A DNA stretch of 64,000 bases from Cytobacillus horneckiae. GTDB lineage: Bacteria > Bacillota > Bacilli > Bacillales > Cytobacillaceae. The notes under the pieces were generated by a model. That model did not search any database, had not been told where the DNA came from, and saw nothing but the letters and a program-made list of their open reading frames with translations. Position numbers and translations under genes: made by a program. Of this stretch, positions 41,726 through 51,033 are shown in pieces. Location of the stretch: NCBI RefSeq assembly GCF_002835735.1, contig NZ_PISD01000016.1:109501-173500 (forward strand). Direction: 5' to 3'. Numbering within the stretch: position 1 is the first letter of the stretch; the number at the start of each line of letters is the position of its first letter.

Positions 41726-43816
41726 TTATTTTTTTCCAACGATGAACGCATCTACTGCAGTAACCCCGAAACCTTCCTTATGAACGATTAAAGGATTAAT
41801 ATCAAGCTCTTCTATATAATCTTTATGGACATTACAAAAAATTGATATATTAACAAGTGCATTAGCAAGTTCCTTTATATCATATTTTTCTTTAGTTCGT
41901 GCACCATCTAAAATAGAAAAACTTTTAATGGATTGTATCATTTTCAATGCTTCTCGTTCTGTAAAAGGAGCAGGCAAAAAAGTTACATCCTTCAATACTT
42001 CAATAAATATTCCTCCTAAACCAAACATAATAGTGGGACCAAATAATTCATCTTGAACCGCGCCAATAATTACCTCAATACCTTCTGGCGCCATTTCCTC
42101 AATGATTATTCCTTCTATATCGTGAAGTAAATTAGATTTCTCTGCATTTTTGAATATTTCTCTATATGCTTGTTCCGCTTCCTCTAAAGATTTTATCTTC
42201 AACTTTACTAGCCCATAGTCGCTTTTATGTGCGATTTCAGAAGATAAGGCTTTCATTACTAACGGGAATTTTAATGGGATTGACGCCAGTTCTTCTAAAT
42301 TGTTTATTTTTAAAGCTTTAGGGACATCAACGCCATATTTTTTTAATAGCTGCTTACTTTCCCACTCATTTTTCTTGCCACTAATCGGACTAAGTTGATG
42401 CCCGTTAAGTGTTAAACGTTTTTTAACTGTTTGACTGTCATTTATTGCCCGATAATACTCAAGAACATTTGCCAGAGCATCCGCCGCTCTTGTAGGTGTC
42501 GGAATCCAGCAAATACTGCTCTCATCAATGATTTTGTCTCGCGTTGTCTGCTCTATGCCTGCCCAGCATAAAATAAATATCTTCTCTGTTTCCATAGCTA
42601 TTTGCGCCAATTTAGGAATCATCGGCAAAAATGGACCGTCAGTCATTTGCAGGTACAAAATAACCGATTGCACGAGGTTGTCATTTAATAAAATCTCCAC
42701 AGCATGAATCACTTGGTTCGGATTTTGATTTACCTGTGCCGTAATATCAACAGGGTTTTTTATAGAAGCAAATGGAGGAAGCGTTTGCTTTAATTTTCCC
42801 TTAGTATGTGCTGACAATTCTGCCAGCGAAATGCCTCTTACTTCACATTGATCAGCGATCACAATGCCCGCTCCTCCTGACTGCGTTACAATTACCGTCC
42901 CTCCGTTATTTTTAGGCTTTTTTGTTTTATTAAATACTGACAGAGTATCAATTAACTCCTCTTCATCACCAACTCTTACAACATTGCTCTGTTTCAAATA
43001 AGAATGATATATATTTGCGTTTCCAGCCATTGAAGCAGTGTGAGAGCTTGCTGCTTCCGCTCCTATTTTTGAATTTCCTACTTTTAATAAAACGAGCGGT
43101 GTTTCTGATTGATGGCATGCCTCTATTGCAGCATCCATCTTGTCAAAATCCCTAGCCCCTTCTAGATAACCACCAATTACTTTAATTTCTTCTTGTTCAG
43201 CAAAATATTGAACATAATCAAAGAAGTCAACACTTGCTTCATTACCGCTTGATACAAAATATTGAAATCCCAATCCATTTTCTTTAGCCATTGTATAAGT
43301 GAGTGTCCCTAAGGCGCCGCTTTGCGTTATAAAGGCTACGGGATCATATTGCCCATATTTTAAGCTTGAAAATGACACAATCGCTCTCTCTTTAAAGTTA
43401 AACAGCCCTAATGAATTAGGTCCGCAAATCGGTATACCTGTTTGTTCAGAGAATTTTGTTAATTCGCGTTCTAATATAGCGCCTTCTTCTCCAATTTCAG
43501 TAAATCCAGAACTAAAAGTGACAACGCTTTTCACCTTTTGTTTAAAAAGTTGATCAAGTATATTTTTTACTTTAGAAGCACGAACGGAAATTAAAGCAAG
43601 ATCGATGGATTGAGGAAGGCTTTCGATATCTTTATAGCATCGATAACCTGCAATTTCTTCATATTTTGGATTAACTAAGTATACTTCGCCTTTATAGCCC
43701 ACATCTTTTAGATTTGCTATAGGTTTATAGCTAATCTTTCCTACATCACCTGAGGCCCCGATTATCGCTATCGATTGCGGAGAAAGCATGGGCGATAATA
43801 ATTGTTGTTGATTCAT
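41726..43816 (-). CDS. Acyl-CoA synthetase, ADP-forming (second copy)
   Basis: This 696-residue fused NDP-forming synthetase has the same domain order as the one at 28617-30755: CoA-binding domain, ligase domains with phospho-His259 in SSHTASMAGN, and ATP-grasp with HKSDYGLVKLK and GLGGIFIEVLKD. The two are clearly paralogous but diverged. It is the last gene of an operon with a TRAP dicarboxylate transporter, so it may activate that transporter's ligand or conserve ATP from a product CoA ester. Confidence 0.9.
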   Translation of the reverse strand: MNQQQLLSPMLSPQSIAIIGASGDVGKISYKPIANLKDVGYKGEVYLVNPKYEEIAGYRCYKDIESLPQSIDLALISVRASKVKNILDQLFKQKVKSVVTFSSGFTEIGEEGAILERELTKFSEQTGIPICGPNSLGLFNFKERAIVSFSSLKYGQYDPVAFITQSGALGTLTYTMAKENGLGFQYFVSSGNEASVDFFDYVQYFAEQEEIKVIGGYLEGARDFDKMDAAIEACHQSETPLVLLKVGNSKIGAEAASSHTASMAGNANIYHSYLKQSNVVRVGDEEELIDTLSVFNKTKKPKNNGGTVIVTQSGGAGIVIADQCEVRGISLAELSAHTKGKLKQTLPPFASIKNPVDITAQVNQNPNQVIHAVEILLNDNLVQSVILYLQMTDGPFLPMIPKLAQIAMETEKIFILCWAGIEQTTRDKIIDESSICWIPTPTRAADALANVLEYYRAINDSQTVKKRLTLNGHQLSPISGKKNEWESKQLLKKYGVDVPKALKINNLEELASIPLKFPLVMKALSSEIAHKSDYGLVKLKIKSLEEAEQAYREIFKNAEKSNLLHDIEGIIIEEMAPEGIEVIIGAVQDELFGPTIMFGLGGIFIEVLKDVTFLPAPFTEREALKMIQSIKSFSILDGARTKEKYDIKELANALVNISIFCNVHKDYIEELDINPLIVHKEGFGVTAVDAFIVGKK

Positions 43817-43871
43817 CGTTATCCCCTTTCTTTTTTAAAAATATGGCTTCTTTCGATCTTTCACTCTTCAT

Positions 43872-45176
43872 TTAATACATATTGCTAGGCAAGTAGAGTG
43901 CAATATTTGGAAAAAGATACAATATCACAATTAGCACAATAATTGGTAAGATGAAAAGTGCAGCGCCTTTAAAAATTTGTTCCAATGATAAATCCGGAGC
44001 TGCTCCTTTTAAAACAAAGCAATTCATTCCTACCGGCGGAGTAATCATCGCCATTTCCATTACAAGAACAATAATCACTCCAAACCAGATAAGGTCGAGC
44101 CCCATTAAATGAATCAATGGCAAGATGATAGGTAAGGTGACGACAACCATCGCTAACGCATCCATTACCATACCTAGCAAAATATACATGAGAATAATAA
44201 TGGCAAATAATAAAAATGGCGGCAATGACAAGCCATTTAGAATATCTGCCAACACCATTGGCAGCCTGGTGATTGTCAGGAAGTAATTAAGAATAAATGC
44301 CATAATAATAATGGCAAATAAAAAGCCTGTTGTTTTTAATGTAGACGATAATGCTTGAATAAATAATTGTACAGTTAATTTCTTCCTCAATAATGCAATA
44401 ATAAAGGTGCAAAAAGCACCAATGCCCGCAGCCTCAGTCGGGTTAAACCAGCCAATATACATACCGCCTATAACAATGGCAAACAGCAATAATATCCATA
44501 TCGTTGATTTTAATGACACAAATCTTTCTTTCCAGGTAACTTTTGCATTTATTACAGGAGCTAAGTCAGGTTTGATCATAACAGCAATATAAACAGTCAG
44601 CATATATAGCCCCATGAGCATAATGCCCGGTATAATTCCTGCTACAAGCAGCTGTCCAATAGATTGTTCAGTCATCATTCCATATAAAATAAAAAGTGTA
44701 CTAGGCGGAATTAATACCCCTAATGTACCGCCTGCCACAATCGTTCCGCCTGTTAACGATTTATTATATCCGGCATTCAACATTTCCTTTGAAGCGATAA
44801 CACCCATCGTAGCAGTATTTGCAAGGCTCGAACCCGAAGCTGCAGCAAATACTGCCGACGAGCCAATAGTAGCCATGCCAAGACCGTCCTTTAATCTGCT
44901 TAGCCATAATCGAAAAGTATTAAATAATTCCGTACTGATGCCGCATATATACAAAAGCTCCCCCATCAACACAAACATGGGAATCGTACTTAATGTGTAG
45001 CTGAAGCTATGATCCCATGTAATTGTTTCAACAGCTGCAGCTAGTGTATTCCAGCCCTTTAAATAAATAATTCCAAATATCGCTGGAACAACCATTGAAA
45101 TAGCGATAGGAACCTTTAGAAACATTAAGATAAACATTAGAAGAATGCCAAGAAGGCCAATTATTTCAACTGACAT
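43872..45176 (-). CDS. TRAP transporter large permease (DctM)
   Basis: This 434-residue membrane protein has about 12 spans. DctM signatures are GSSLANTATMGVIASKEMLNAGY, GGTLGVLIPPSTLFILYG and the C-terminal MAMITPPVGMNCFVLKG. It forms the Na+-coupled channel of a three-part TRAP system with the adjacent DctQ and DctP genes. The ligand is probably a C4-C5 dicarboxylate. Confidence 0.92.
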   Translation of the reverse strand: MSVEIIGLLGILLMFILMFLKVPIAISMVVPAIFGIIYLKGWNTLAAAVETITWDHSFSYTLSTIPMFVLMGELLYICGISTELFNTFRLWLSRLKDGLGMATIGSSAVFAAASGSSLANTATMGVIASKEMLNAGYNKSLTGGTIVAGGTLGVLIPPSTLFILYGMMTEQSIGQLLVAGIIPGIMLMGLYMLTVYIAVMIKPDLAPVINAKVTWKERFVSLKSTIWILLLFAIVIGGMYIGWFNPTEAAGIGAFCTFIIALLRKKLTVQLFIQALSSTLKTTGFLFAIIIMAFILNYFLTITRLPMVLADILNGLSLPPFLLFAIIILMYILLGMVMDALAMVVVTLPIILPLIHLMGLDLIWFGVIIVLVMEMAMITPPVGMNCFVLKGAAPDLSLEQIFKGAALFILPIIVLIVILYLFPNIALYLPSNMY

Positions 45177-45194
45177 ATGCTCCCCTCCTTTTGA

Positions 45195-45698
45195 TCAGCT
45201 TTCTTTAGAATTTGATTGGAATAATAGTAAGCATGAACGCAAAAATTTAAGCAATGCTTCTAAGCCCCACATGAATAGGCCAATAACGATAATAAAATCA
45301 AATGGATAAAACGGAATTTCTAATAAATTTGTAGTTAAGCGCATATCGTTCTGATGTGTAATAGCTACTTCAAGATAAATATATGCAAAAGCCAATGTAA
45401 CACAAAAAGTAAGTAACGCCCCCAAAATATCCAGAATGGTTTGGGCTCGCTTAGACATTTTGTTTGCCAGTATTTCGATTGTGATATGTCCATCAACTTG
45501 CTGTGTATATGCTAAGCCGCACATAATCATCACAACCATTCCAAGCTGCACAAGCTCGATATCGCCAACAATTGGCGAAAAAAATAATCTGCTAAGTACA
45601 GCAAATGCAATAAAAAGCATCATGAATGTCATTGTTGACAAAGCTATATATTTCGTAATCGTTGTTAATAGTTGTATCGTTTTTTCCAGATATTTCAC
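45195..45698 (-). CDS. TRAP transporter small permease (DctQ)
   Basis: This protein has four hydrophobic spans and the DctQ features VQLGMVVMIMCGLAY and VDGHITIEIL. GTG 45698 lies 8 nt after GAGG; ATG 45704 and GTG 45707 lie too close to that SD. It sits between the binding protein and DctM genes of the same operon, 18 bp before dctM. Confidence 0.88.
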   Translation of the reverse strand: MKYLEKTIQLLTTITKYIALSTMTFMMLFIAFAVLSRLFFSPIVGDIELVQLGMVVMIMCGLAYTQQVDGHITIEILANKMSKRAQTILDILGALLTFCVTLAFAYIYLEVAITHQNDMRLTTNLLEIPFYPFDFIIVIGLFMWGLEALLKFLRSCLLLFQSNSKES

Positions 45699-45772
45699 TC
45701 CCATCACCTCATAGCTAAGAATGGTAAAACTGCTGCTCTTTATAGAAGCAGCAGTTTTTCTGTTATAAATCG

Positions 45773-46837
45773 TTATTTATACGGAAGAGGATAACCGGCT
45801 TTTTCAAGCATCCGAAAGAATTCATCTGCCATTTCCTGTCCGTTATATCCTTTTTGATCTGCATCCTTTATCCATAGTTCCCATGCAGCTTTACCGTGCT
45901 TTCGATAATCTTCCGTATCAGCTACTGATAAACTAGTAAATTTACCGCGTTTTTTTACGTTATCCTCCAATTGATTATGTGATTCTTCCAATTCGGATTC
46001 ATAGCTGTTCGTAAATAATTGTGATAAAGCAGGATTAAGCTCTTCTTCAAATAATTTTTGCAAGTCTTCTGGCAGACTTTCAAAAAATTCTTTATTCATG
46101 ACAGGAATGAGCGGATTAACTAGAACGGCCATTTTAGTAATATAAGGTGCCGGCTCATAATACTTAAGTGCTTCGCCGCCAATAGGTGTATAAAATGCCG
46201 TATCTATCATTCCTTTTTCCAATCCTTCATAAATGCCTTCCGAAGTAATCGAAACCGGTGTACCGCCTAATGCTTCAATGAATGCATTTTCGCTTTTCCC
46301 GCTCATTCTCATCTTTCTATTTTTCAAATCGGCAATTGATTCAACCGGCTTAGTTGAAAATAAATCATAGCCATCAGTAGATGTCGGCGGCATAATTATC
46401 AAATCTTCTAATCCTTCTTTTGCATATTTTTCTCCAAATTCTTTTAAGATAGCTGATGCTTCAGCTGGTCCTTCAAATGCAAATGGCAAACTTCCTATTG
46501 TGTATGGAAAGAAAGGCGTGTCGTAAGAATAATTAGCTACTAGTAAACTAACATCATAGAGTCCACCCTTTATATCCTGATAAACAGAGCTGGATTTACC
46601 AAGTGAGCTGCCGTGGTAGATATTCACCTTTACTTGGCCATCCGTTTTTTCTTCAACAAGCTCCTTCCAAGGTTCCCACGCATTGTATGCATAATGGTGT
46701 GTGGAAGGCTGCCAATTATTCACATCGAGCTCATACACCTTATTGTTAGCGTTTTCATTTTTGCCTGCAGTTGAGCTGCAGGCAACCAATGTACATGAAA
46801 TAAACAAGACAAATAGGCTCCTTACAAACTTTTTCAA
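45773..46837 (-). CDS. DctP-type TRAP solute-binding lipoprotein
   Basis: This 354-residue secreted receptor has a lipobox, SCTLVAC (Cys20). The DctP fold shows WKELVEEKTDGQVKVNIYHGSSLG, the conserved Arg region MRMSGKSENAFIEALGGTPVSI (about 180-200) and GLEKGMIDTAFYTP. The Arg usually binds the ligand carboxylate. TTG start behind GGGGG. It is co-transcribed with a CoA-transferase and an acyl-CoA dehydrogenase. Confidence 0.9.
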   Translation of the reverse strand: MKKFVRSLFVLFISCTLVACSSTAGKNENANNKVYELDVNNWQPSTHHYAYNAWEPWKELVEEKTDGQVKVNIYHGSSLGKSSSVYQDIKGGLYDVSLLVANYSYDTPFFPYTIGSLPFAFEGPAEASAILKEFGEKYAKEGLEDLIIMPPTSTDGYDLFSTKPVESIADLKNRKMRMSGKSENAFIEALGGTPVSITSEGIYEGLEKGMIDTAFYTPIGGEALKYYEPAPYITKMAVLVNPLIPVMNKEFFESLPEDLQKLFEEELNPALSQLFTNSYESELEESHNQLEDNVKKRGKFTSLSVADTEDYRKHGKAAWELWIKDADQKGYNGQEMADEFFRMLEKAGYPLPYK

Positions 46838-46864
46838 ATTCTCAACCCCCTATTATTTTTATGA

Positions 46865-48049
46865 TCAGATAACTCCATTTACTTTTAATCTGTAAATCTC
46901 CTCTTTATTCAACCCCAATTCAGTTGTTAAGTATTGTTCAGTATGTTCCCCTAAGTTCGGCGGATGTGCTTTTGTCTGGACGTTTAATGTAGAAAATCTG
47001 ATGGGGCTCTTTACGAGCTTAATTGTACCCAATGTCGGATGAGAAACTTCTTCGATAGCCTCTCTAGCTTTTACTTGCGGGTGATCGAACACTTGCTCTA
47101 TATTGTTCACAGGTCCAGAAGGAACACCATTTTTTGATAAAACTTTAAACCAGCTGTCTGCAGTATTTTCATAAAATACAGATTGAATTTTCTTAGTTAG
47201 TTCATCTCTATTTGCTACTCTTTTTTCATTTGTTGCATACTTTTCAGCTTCAGCCCACTCTGATTGGTTTAACGCTATACATAACTGTTTAAAAAGCCGG
47301 TCGTTTCCTGCACTCACCATTAATGGGCGGTCGATACATTGAAACACTTGGTATGGAACAATATAGCTATGGCTGTTTCCCATTCTTTTGGAAACCTTAC
47401 CAGCATTTAAAAAACTGCTCGCAACATTGGCTAATGAACTAATTTGAACATCAAGCAATGAAAGTTCAATCCTCTGCCCGACTCCTGTCCGATCTTTTAA
47501 TCGGATTGCTGAAAGTATGCTAATTGCAACGTATTGCGAGGTCATAATATCTATTAAAGGCAATCCAACCCTTGTCGGCTCACCACCTGGAGACCCTGTT
47601 ACATCCATCAGTCCCCCGATTGCTTGAATCACTGGATCAAATCCTGGTTCATTTTTATACGGCCCGGTATGTCCATAACCAGTGACTGAACAAAGTATGA
47701 GTTCTTGTTTAATAGACTTTAAAGTGTCGTATCCTAAACCTAAGCGCTCAAGTGTACCTGTCTTGAAGTTTTCCAAAATAACATCCGCTTCTTTGACCAT
47801 TTTGAAAAATAGTTTTTTCCCCTCTGGGTCTTTTAAATTCAAAGTAATCGATTTTTTATTTCTGTTAGCGCATAAATAATAGGTGCTTTCCTCTCCAACA
47901 AACGGAACCCAGTCCCTCATACTGTCAGTTCCTTCCGGAGACTCAATTCTAATAACCTCTGCTCCTAAATCACCTAATATCATCGTCCCACCTGGACCGG
48001 CATACACTCGAGATAAATCTAAAATTTTTATATTATCCAACGGTTGCAT
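46865..48049 (-). CDS. CaiB/BaiF family III CoA-transferase
   Basis: This full-length 394-residue enzyme has KILDLSRVYAGPGGTMILGDLGAEVIRIE at the N-terminus (quoted in parts: ILDLSRVYAGP, LGAEVIRIE), NRNKKSITLNLK, and the catalytic Asp in EPGFDPVIQAIGG. Family III transferases move CoA between carboxylates such as succinate and a dicarboxylate. It lies between an acyl-CoA dehydrogenase gene and the TRAP genes, so the imported acid may be activated here. It is an intact relative of the frameshifted gene at 20458-21674. Confidence 0.88.
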   Translation of the reverse strand: MQPLDNIKILDLSRVYAGPGGTMILGDLGAEVIRIESPEGTDSMRDWVPFVGEESTYYLCANRNKKSITLNLKDPEGKKLFFKMVKEADVILENFKTGTLERLGLGYDTLKSIKQELILCSVTGYGHTGPYKNEPGFDPVIQAIGGLMDVTGSPGGEPTRVGLPLIDIMTSQYVAISILSAIRLKDRTGVGQRIELSLLDVQISSLANVASSFLNAGKVSKRMGNSHSYIVPYQVFQCIDRPLMVSAGNDRLFKQLCIALNQSEWAEAEKYATNEKRVANRDELTKKIQSVFYENTADSWFKVLSKNGVPSGPVNNIEQVFDHPQVKAREAIEEVSHPTLGTIKLVKSPIRFSTLNVQTKAHPPNLGEHTEQYLTTELGLNKEEIYRLKVNGVI

Positions 48050-48164
48050 ACTTCTCCTCCTTTAAATATCAAGTATAAAACCTGTGATTTATCCGGAAAT
48101 TAAAACAAAAAGAAATGTATCATCACTGATCAAAGTAAGTGAATAATGCCAATAAACGACTAGA

Positions 48165-49382
48165 CTATTTAACAGCTTCTTTGCTTATATCACTATTCAG
48201 CGAAAACCTTCTTTTAATATGATGCCTGTTTGCATTTTTTACACCTAGTGCATCATTTGCAATCAGAATTCTTTGTATGTTTGCAGATCCTTCTCCAAAA
48301 TGAAGCATATTCGCATAATTCACGTATTTCATGATTGGATATTCATCTGAGATTCCATTGCCGCCAAAAATCTCTAGTGCGCTTCTCGTTACCTTCACTG
48401 CAACCTCAGAAGCAAAATATTTTGCATACGAACTTTGTCTTGTTGCAGCCTCTCCTTTATCTTTTAAATATCCACTACGATAAGATAAAAGCCTGGCTGC
48501 ATCCGTATCGACAACCATATCTGCGATTAAATGCTGAATCATCTGATATTCACCAATCGACTTTCCGCTAACAACCCTTTCATTGCAATATTTTAATGAT
48601 TCATCAATACAGCCTTGTGCAATTCCAACTAGCCTCGAAGCTACAGTTAGCCTTCCATAATCTAGTGCATTCATGGCGATTTTGAAACCTTCCCCTTCTT
48701 TTCCAAGTAGATTTTCTTTTGGAATTCGATAATCCTCAAGGAAAACCTCGCAGCTTCTTGTCATATATCCAAGCGAACTTATTTCTATCGGTTTTGCAGT
48801 AAAGCCGGGTCGATTTGTCTCTACTATAAATGCAGAGATACCATGATGGCCTGCATTTAAATCTGTCTTGGCAAATAATACGCCAACATCTGCTTCATTC
48901 GCAAAGGTAATCCACGTTTTTGATCCGCTTAGAACATATTCATCTCCCACTAGACGTGCTGTTGTTTTCATTGAACCGGCAGGATCTGACCCTCCGCCTG
49001 ATTCTGTTAATGCAAACATGCCGATTTTATTTGCTTTTATTAAATCTGGAACATATTTATTAATTTGCTCATCAGTTCCCCAATTTAATATGGTAAAAGG
49101 ACAAGTCATTGCCTGCATATTGAAAGCGTAACCCAATGAAGGATGAGCTTTAGAAATTTCCTCTGCTATAATGGTCAAATTAAGAAAACCCATTTCAGAG
49201 CCGCCAAATTTTTCTGGAAAGCACGCTCCGAAAATACCTATTTTTCCCATGTTTTTAAAAATTTCTTTAGGAAACAATCTGTTCTCTTCATAATAATTCA
49301 CGTTAGGCAAAACTTCTTTTTTAATAAAGCCTCTAATCATTTCACGAACCTGAATATTTTCCTCGCTCAATTCAAAATTCAA
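48165..49382 (-). CDS. Acyl-CoA dehydrogenase
   Basis: This 405-residue protein has ALTESGGGSDPAGSMKTTA, TWITFANEADVGVLFAKT, RVVSGKSIGEYQMIQHLIADM and EIFGGNGISDEYPIMKY. The catalytic Glu is probably in LHFGEGSANIQ, the normal C-terminal position. It is first in an operon with a CoA-transferase and TRAP genes. That suggests oxidation of a saturated dicarboxyl-CoA, such as a succinyl- or methylsuccinyl-CoA type, which is inference. TTG start, 9 nt after GGGAG. Confidence 0.85.
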   Translation of the reverse strand: MNFELSEENIQVREMIRGFIKKEVLPNVNYYEENRLFPKEIFKNMGKIGIFGACFPEKFGGSEMGFLNLTIIAEEISKAHPSLGYAFNMQAMTCPFTILNWGTDEQINKYVPDLIKANKIGMFALTESGGGSDPAGSMKTTARLVGDEYVLSGSKTWITFANEADVGVLFAKTDLNAGHHGISAFIVETNRPGFTAKPIEISSLGYMTRSCEVFLEDYRIPKENLLGKEGEGFKIAMNALDYGRLTVASRLVGIAQGCIDESLKYCNERVVSGKSIGEYQMIQHLIADMVVDTDAARLLSYRSGYLKDKGEAATRQSSYAKYFASEVAVKVTRSALEIFGGNGISDEYPIMKYVNYANMLHFGEGSANIQRILIANDALGVKNANRHHIKRRFSLNSDISKEAVK

Positions 49383-49422
49383 CGCTACCGTCTCCCTAAT
49401 ATTATGAATTTTTATAATATTT

Positions 49423-49472
49423 ATTTTATTTTATTTTTAAATAAAAAACAATATTTTATTTTATTTCTAAAT
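49423..49472. repeat. Two 20-bp direct repeats upstream of the acyl-CoA dehydrogenase operon
   Basis: Copies at 49423-49442 and 49453-49472 differ at one base and read ATTTTATTTTATTTTTAAAT and ATTTTATTTTATTTCTAAAT. Their spacing, 30 bp start to start, is about three helical turns, as expected for two regulator dimers on one face. They lie 40-90 bp upstream of the TTG start. Confidence 0.5.
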
Positions 49473-49505
49473 CAAAATTGTCTACAAGAAAATCGCTGAG
49501 GAAAC

Positions 49506-49538
49506 AAAAAAATCCAAGGTTTTAAGCACCTTGGATTT
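49506..49538 (-). terminator. Terminator of the gntR-prpD-fumarase operon
   Basis: AAATCCAAGG and its complement (49510-49519, 49529-49538) form a perfect 10-bp stem, followed on the minus strand by TTTTTTTG. It lies 14 bp after the beta-subunit stop. Confidence 0.8.
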
Positions 49539-49552
49539 CCGTTTTGTTCAGA

Positions 49553-50104
49553 TTACCCATTGAATATCGTTTTTCCAATTTCATACCAGTCCTCGCCTGT
49601 ACTATCGATAATTACAGTTGCCGGAAAGTCTTTCACAGTTAGCTTATAAATTGCCTCAGGACCTAAATCCTCGTATGCAATCACTTCCATCGATTGAATA
49701 GTTCGGGAAATTAGCGCGCCGGTCCCACCGATTGCCGCTAAATAAACTGCTTGATTTTTAACAATAGAATCTTTGACTTCTTGGTTTCTATACCCTTTGC
49801 CAATCATTCCTTTCAAACCACGTTCCAGTAGCGAAGGTGTATATTTATCCATCCTCCCGCTCGTGGTTGGGCCTGCCGATCCAATAATCCGCCCAGGTCC
49901 AGGCGGTGTAGGACCAACATAATAAATAAACTGATGGTTAATCGAAAAAGGCAAAGCCTCTCCTTTTTCAATTGATTCAGACATCCGTTTATGTGCCGCA
50001 TCTCTAGCCGTGTAGATTGTGCCAGAAAGCAAAACTCGTTCTCCTGCACGCAGCAATGTTAAAGCTTGGTGCTCCATTGGTATTGTCAGTTTTTTTGGTT
50101 CCAT
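49553..50104 (-). CDS. Class I fumarase/tartrate dehydratase, beta subunit
   Basis: This 183-residue subunit carries the family hallmark GPTTSGRMDKYTP and ARDAAHKRM, which form part of the substrate site. ATG 50104 lies 6 nt after AGGGTG; the frame opens at GTG 50113. It must pair with the alpha subunit encoded 10 bp upstream. Two-subunit members include L-tartrate dehydratase, mesaconase and fumarase. Sequence alone does not separate them. Confidence 0.88.
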   Translation of the reverse strand: MEPKKLTIPMEHQALTLLRAGERVLLSGTIYTARDAAHKRMSESIEKGEALPFSINHQFIYYVGPTPPGPGRIIGSAGPTTSGRMDKYTPSLLERGLKGMIGKGYRNQEVKDSIVKNQAVYLAAIGGTGALISRTIQSMEVIAYEDLGPEAIYKLTVKDFPATVIIDSTGEDWYEIGKTIFNG

Positions 50105-50114
50105 AACATACACC

Positions 50115-50960
50115 CTATAAATTTATTTCCTTATGTCTGCTTGCATGGCAATTTAAGTTAATGGCCACAGGTAAGGCTGCAATATGACACGGTTCAATTT
50201 CTATCTTCACATCGAGAGCTGTTGTACTGCCTCCCATCCCCTGAGGTCCTATTCCTAACAGATTCATTTTTGCCATCAGTTCTAGTTCCAATTCAGCTAG
50301 CTCTTGATGTTGGCTGCGATGACCGATCGGTCTAAATAAAGATTTCTTTGCCAAATAGGCACAGCGTTCAAAATTGCCGCCAATTCCTATACCGACAACC
50401 AAAGGCGGACATGCATTCGGACCAGCATTTTTAACAGTATCTAAAATGAATGCCTTGACTCCTTCAATTCCGTCAGAAGGCTTCATCATTTTTAGTGCAC
50501 TCATATTTTCACTTCCGCCACCTTTAGCCGACATATGAATGGTGCATTCTGAACCTGGACGCATTTCAATGTGAATAATAGCTGGACTATTATAGGTCTT
50601 GCTCTTCGTCCTTGTTAACGGATTATCAACAATTGAATGCCTTAAGTAACCTTCTTCATAACCCTTTATTACCCCTTCGTTAATCGCATCGTATATAGAG
50701 CCACCTTCAATATGACATTCCTGCCCCAGTTCAACAATAAATACAGATCCCCCGGTATCTTGGCACATCGGTATTCTTTCACTGCTTGCAATGTTGGCAT
50801 TCTCTATTAAATCTTGCAGGATATTTTGGCCAATTGGTGAAGTTTCATTCTTTAAGGCGTCTTGAAATGCATCAATTACATCATTTCCTAATTCAAAGTT
50901 TGCTTCCTGACACATTTTTGCTACTTCATTGACAACAAATTGGTAAGGAATTGCTCTCAT
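50115..50960 (-). CDS. Class I fumarase/tartrate dehydratase, alpha subunit (4Fe-4S)
   Basis: This 281-residue subunit has three Cys that fit the [4Fe-4S] ligand spacing of TtdA-like proteins: Cys66 in MCQDTG, Cys184 in NACPP and Cys271 in [18 protein letters not shown] and [12 protein letters not shown] are also conserved. It hydrates or dehydrates a C4/C5 dicarboxylate such as tartrate, malate or mesaconate. It is downstream of the MmgE/PrpD gene in the same operon; GAGGAG precedes the ATG. Confidence 0.9.
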   Translation of the reverse strand: MRAIPYQFVVNEVAKMCQEANFELGNDVIDAFQDALKNETSPIGQNILQDLIENANIASSERIPMCQDTGGSVFIVELGQECHIEGGSIYDAINEGVIKGYEEGYLRHSIVDNPLTRTKSKTYNSPAIIHIEMRPGSECTIHMSAKGGGSENMSALKMMKPSDGIEGVKAFILDTVKNAGPNACPPLVVGIGIGGNFERCAYLAKKSLFRPIGHRSQHQELAELELELMAKMNLLGIGPQGMGGSTTALDVKIEIEPCHIAALPVAINLNCHASRHKEINL

Positions 50961-51033
50961 CTATCTAAACTCCTCGTATAGTTCTTTTTAGATAAGCTTT
51001 ACTTTATTAATTACAAAATTGATCATGTGTAAG

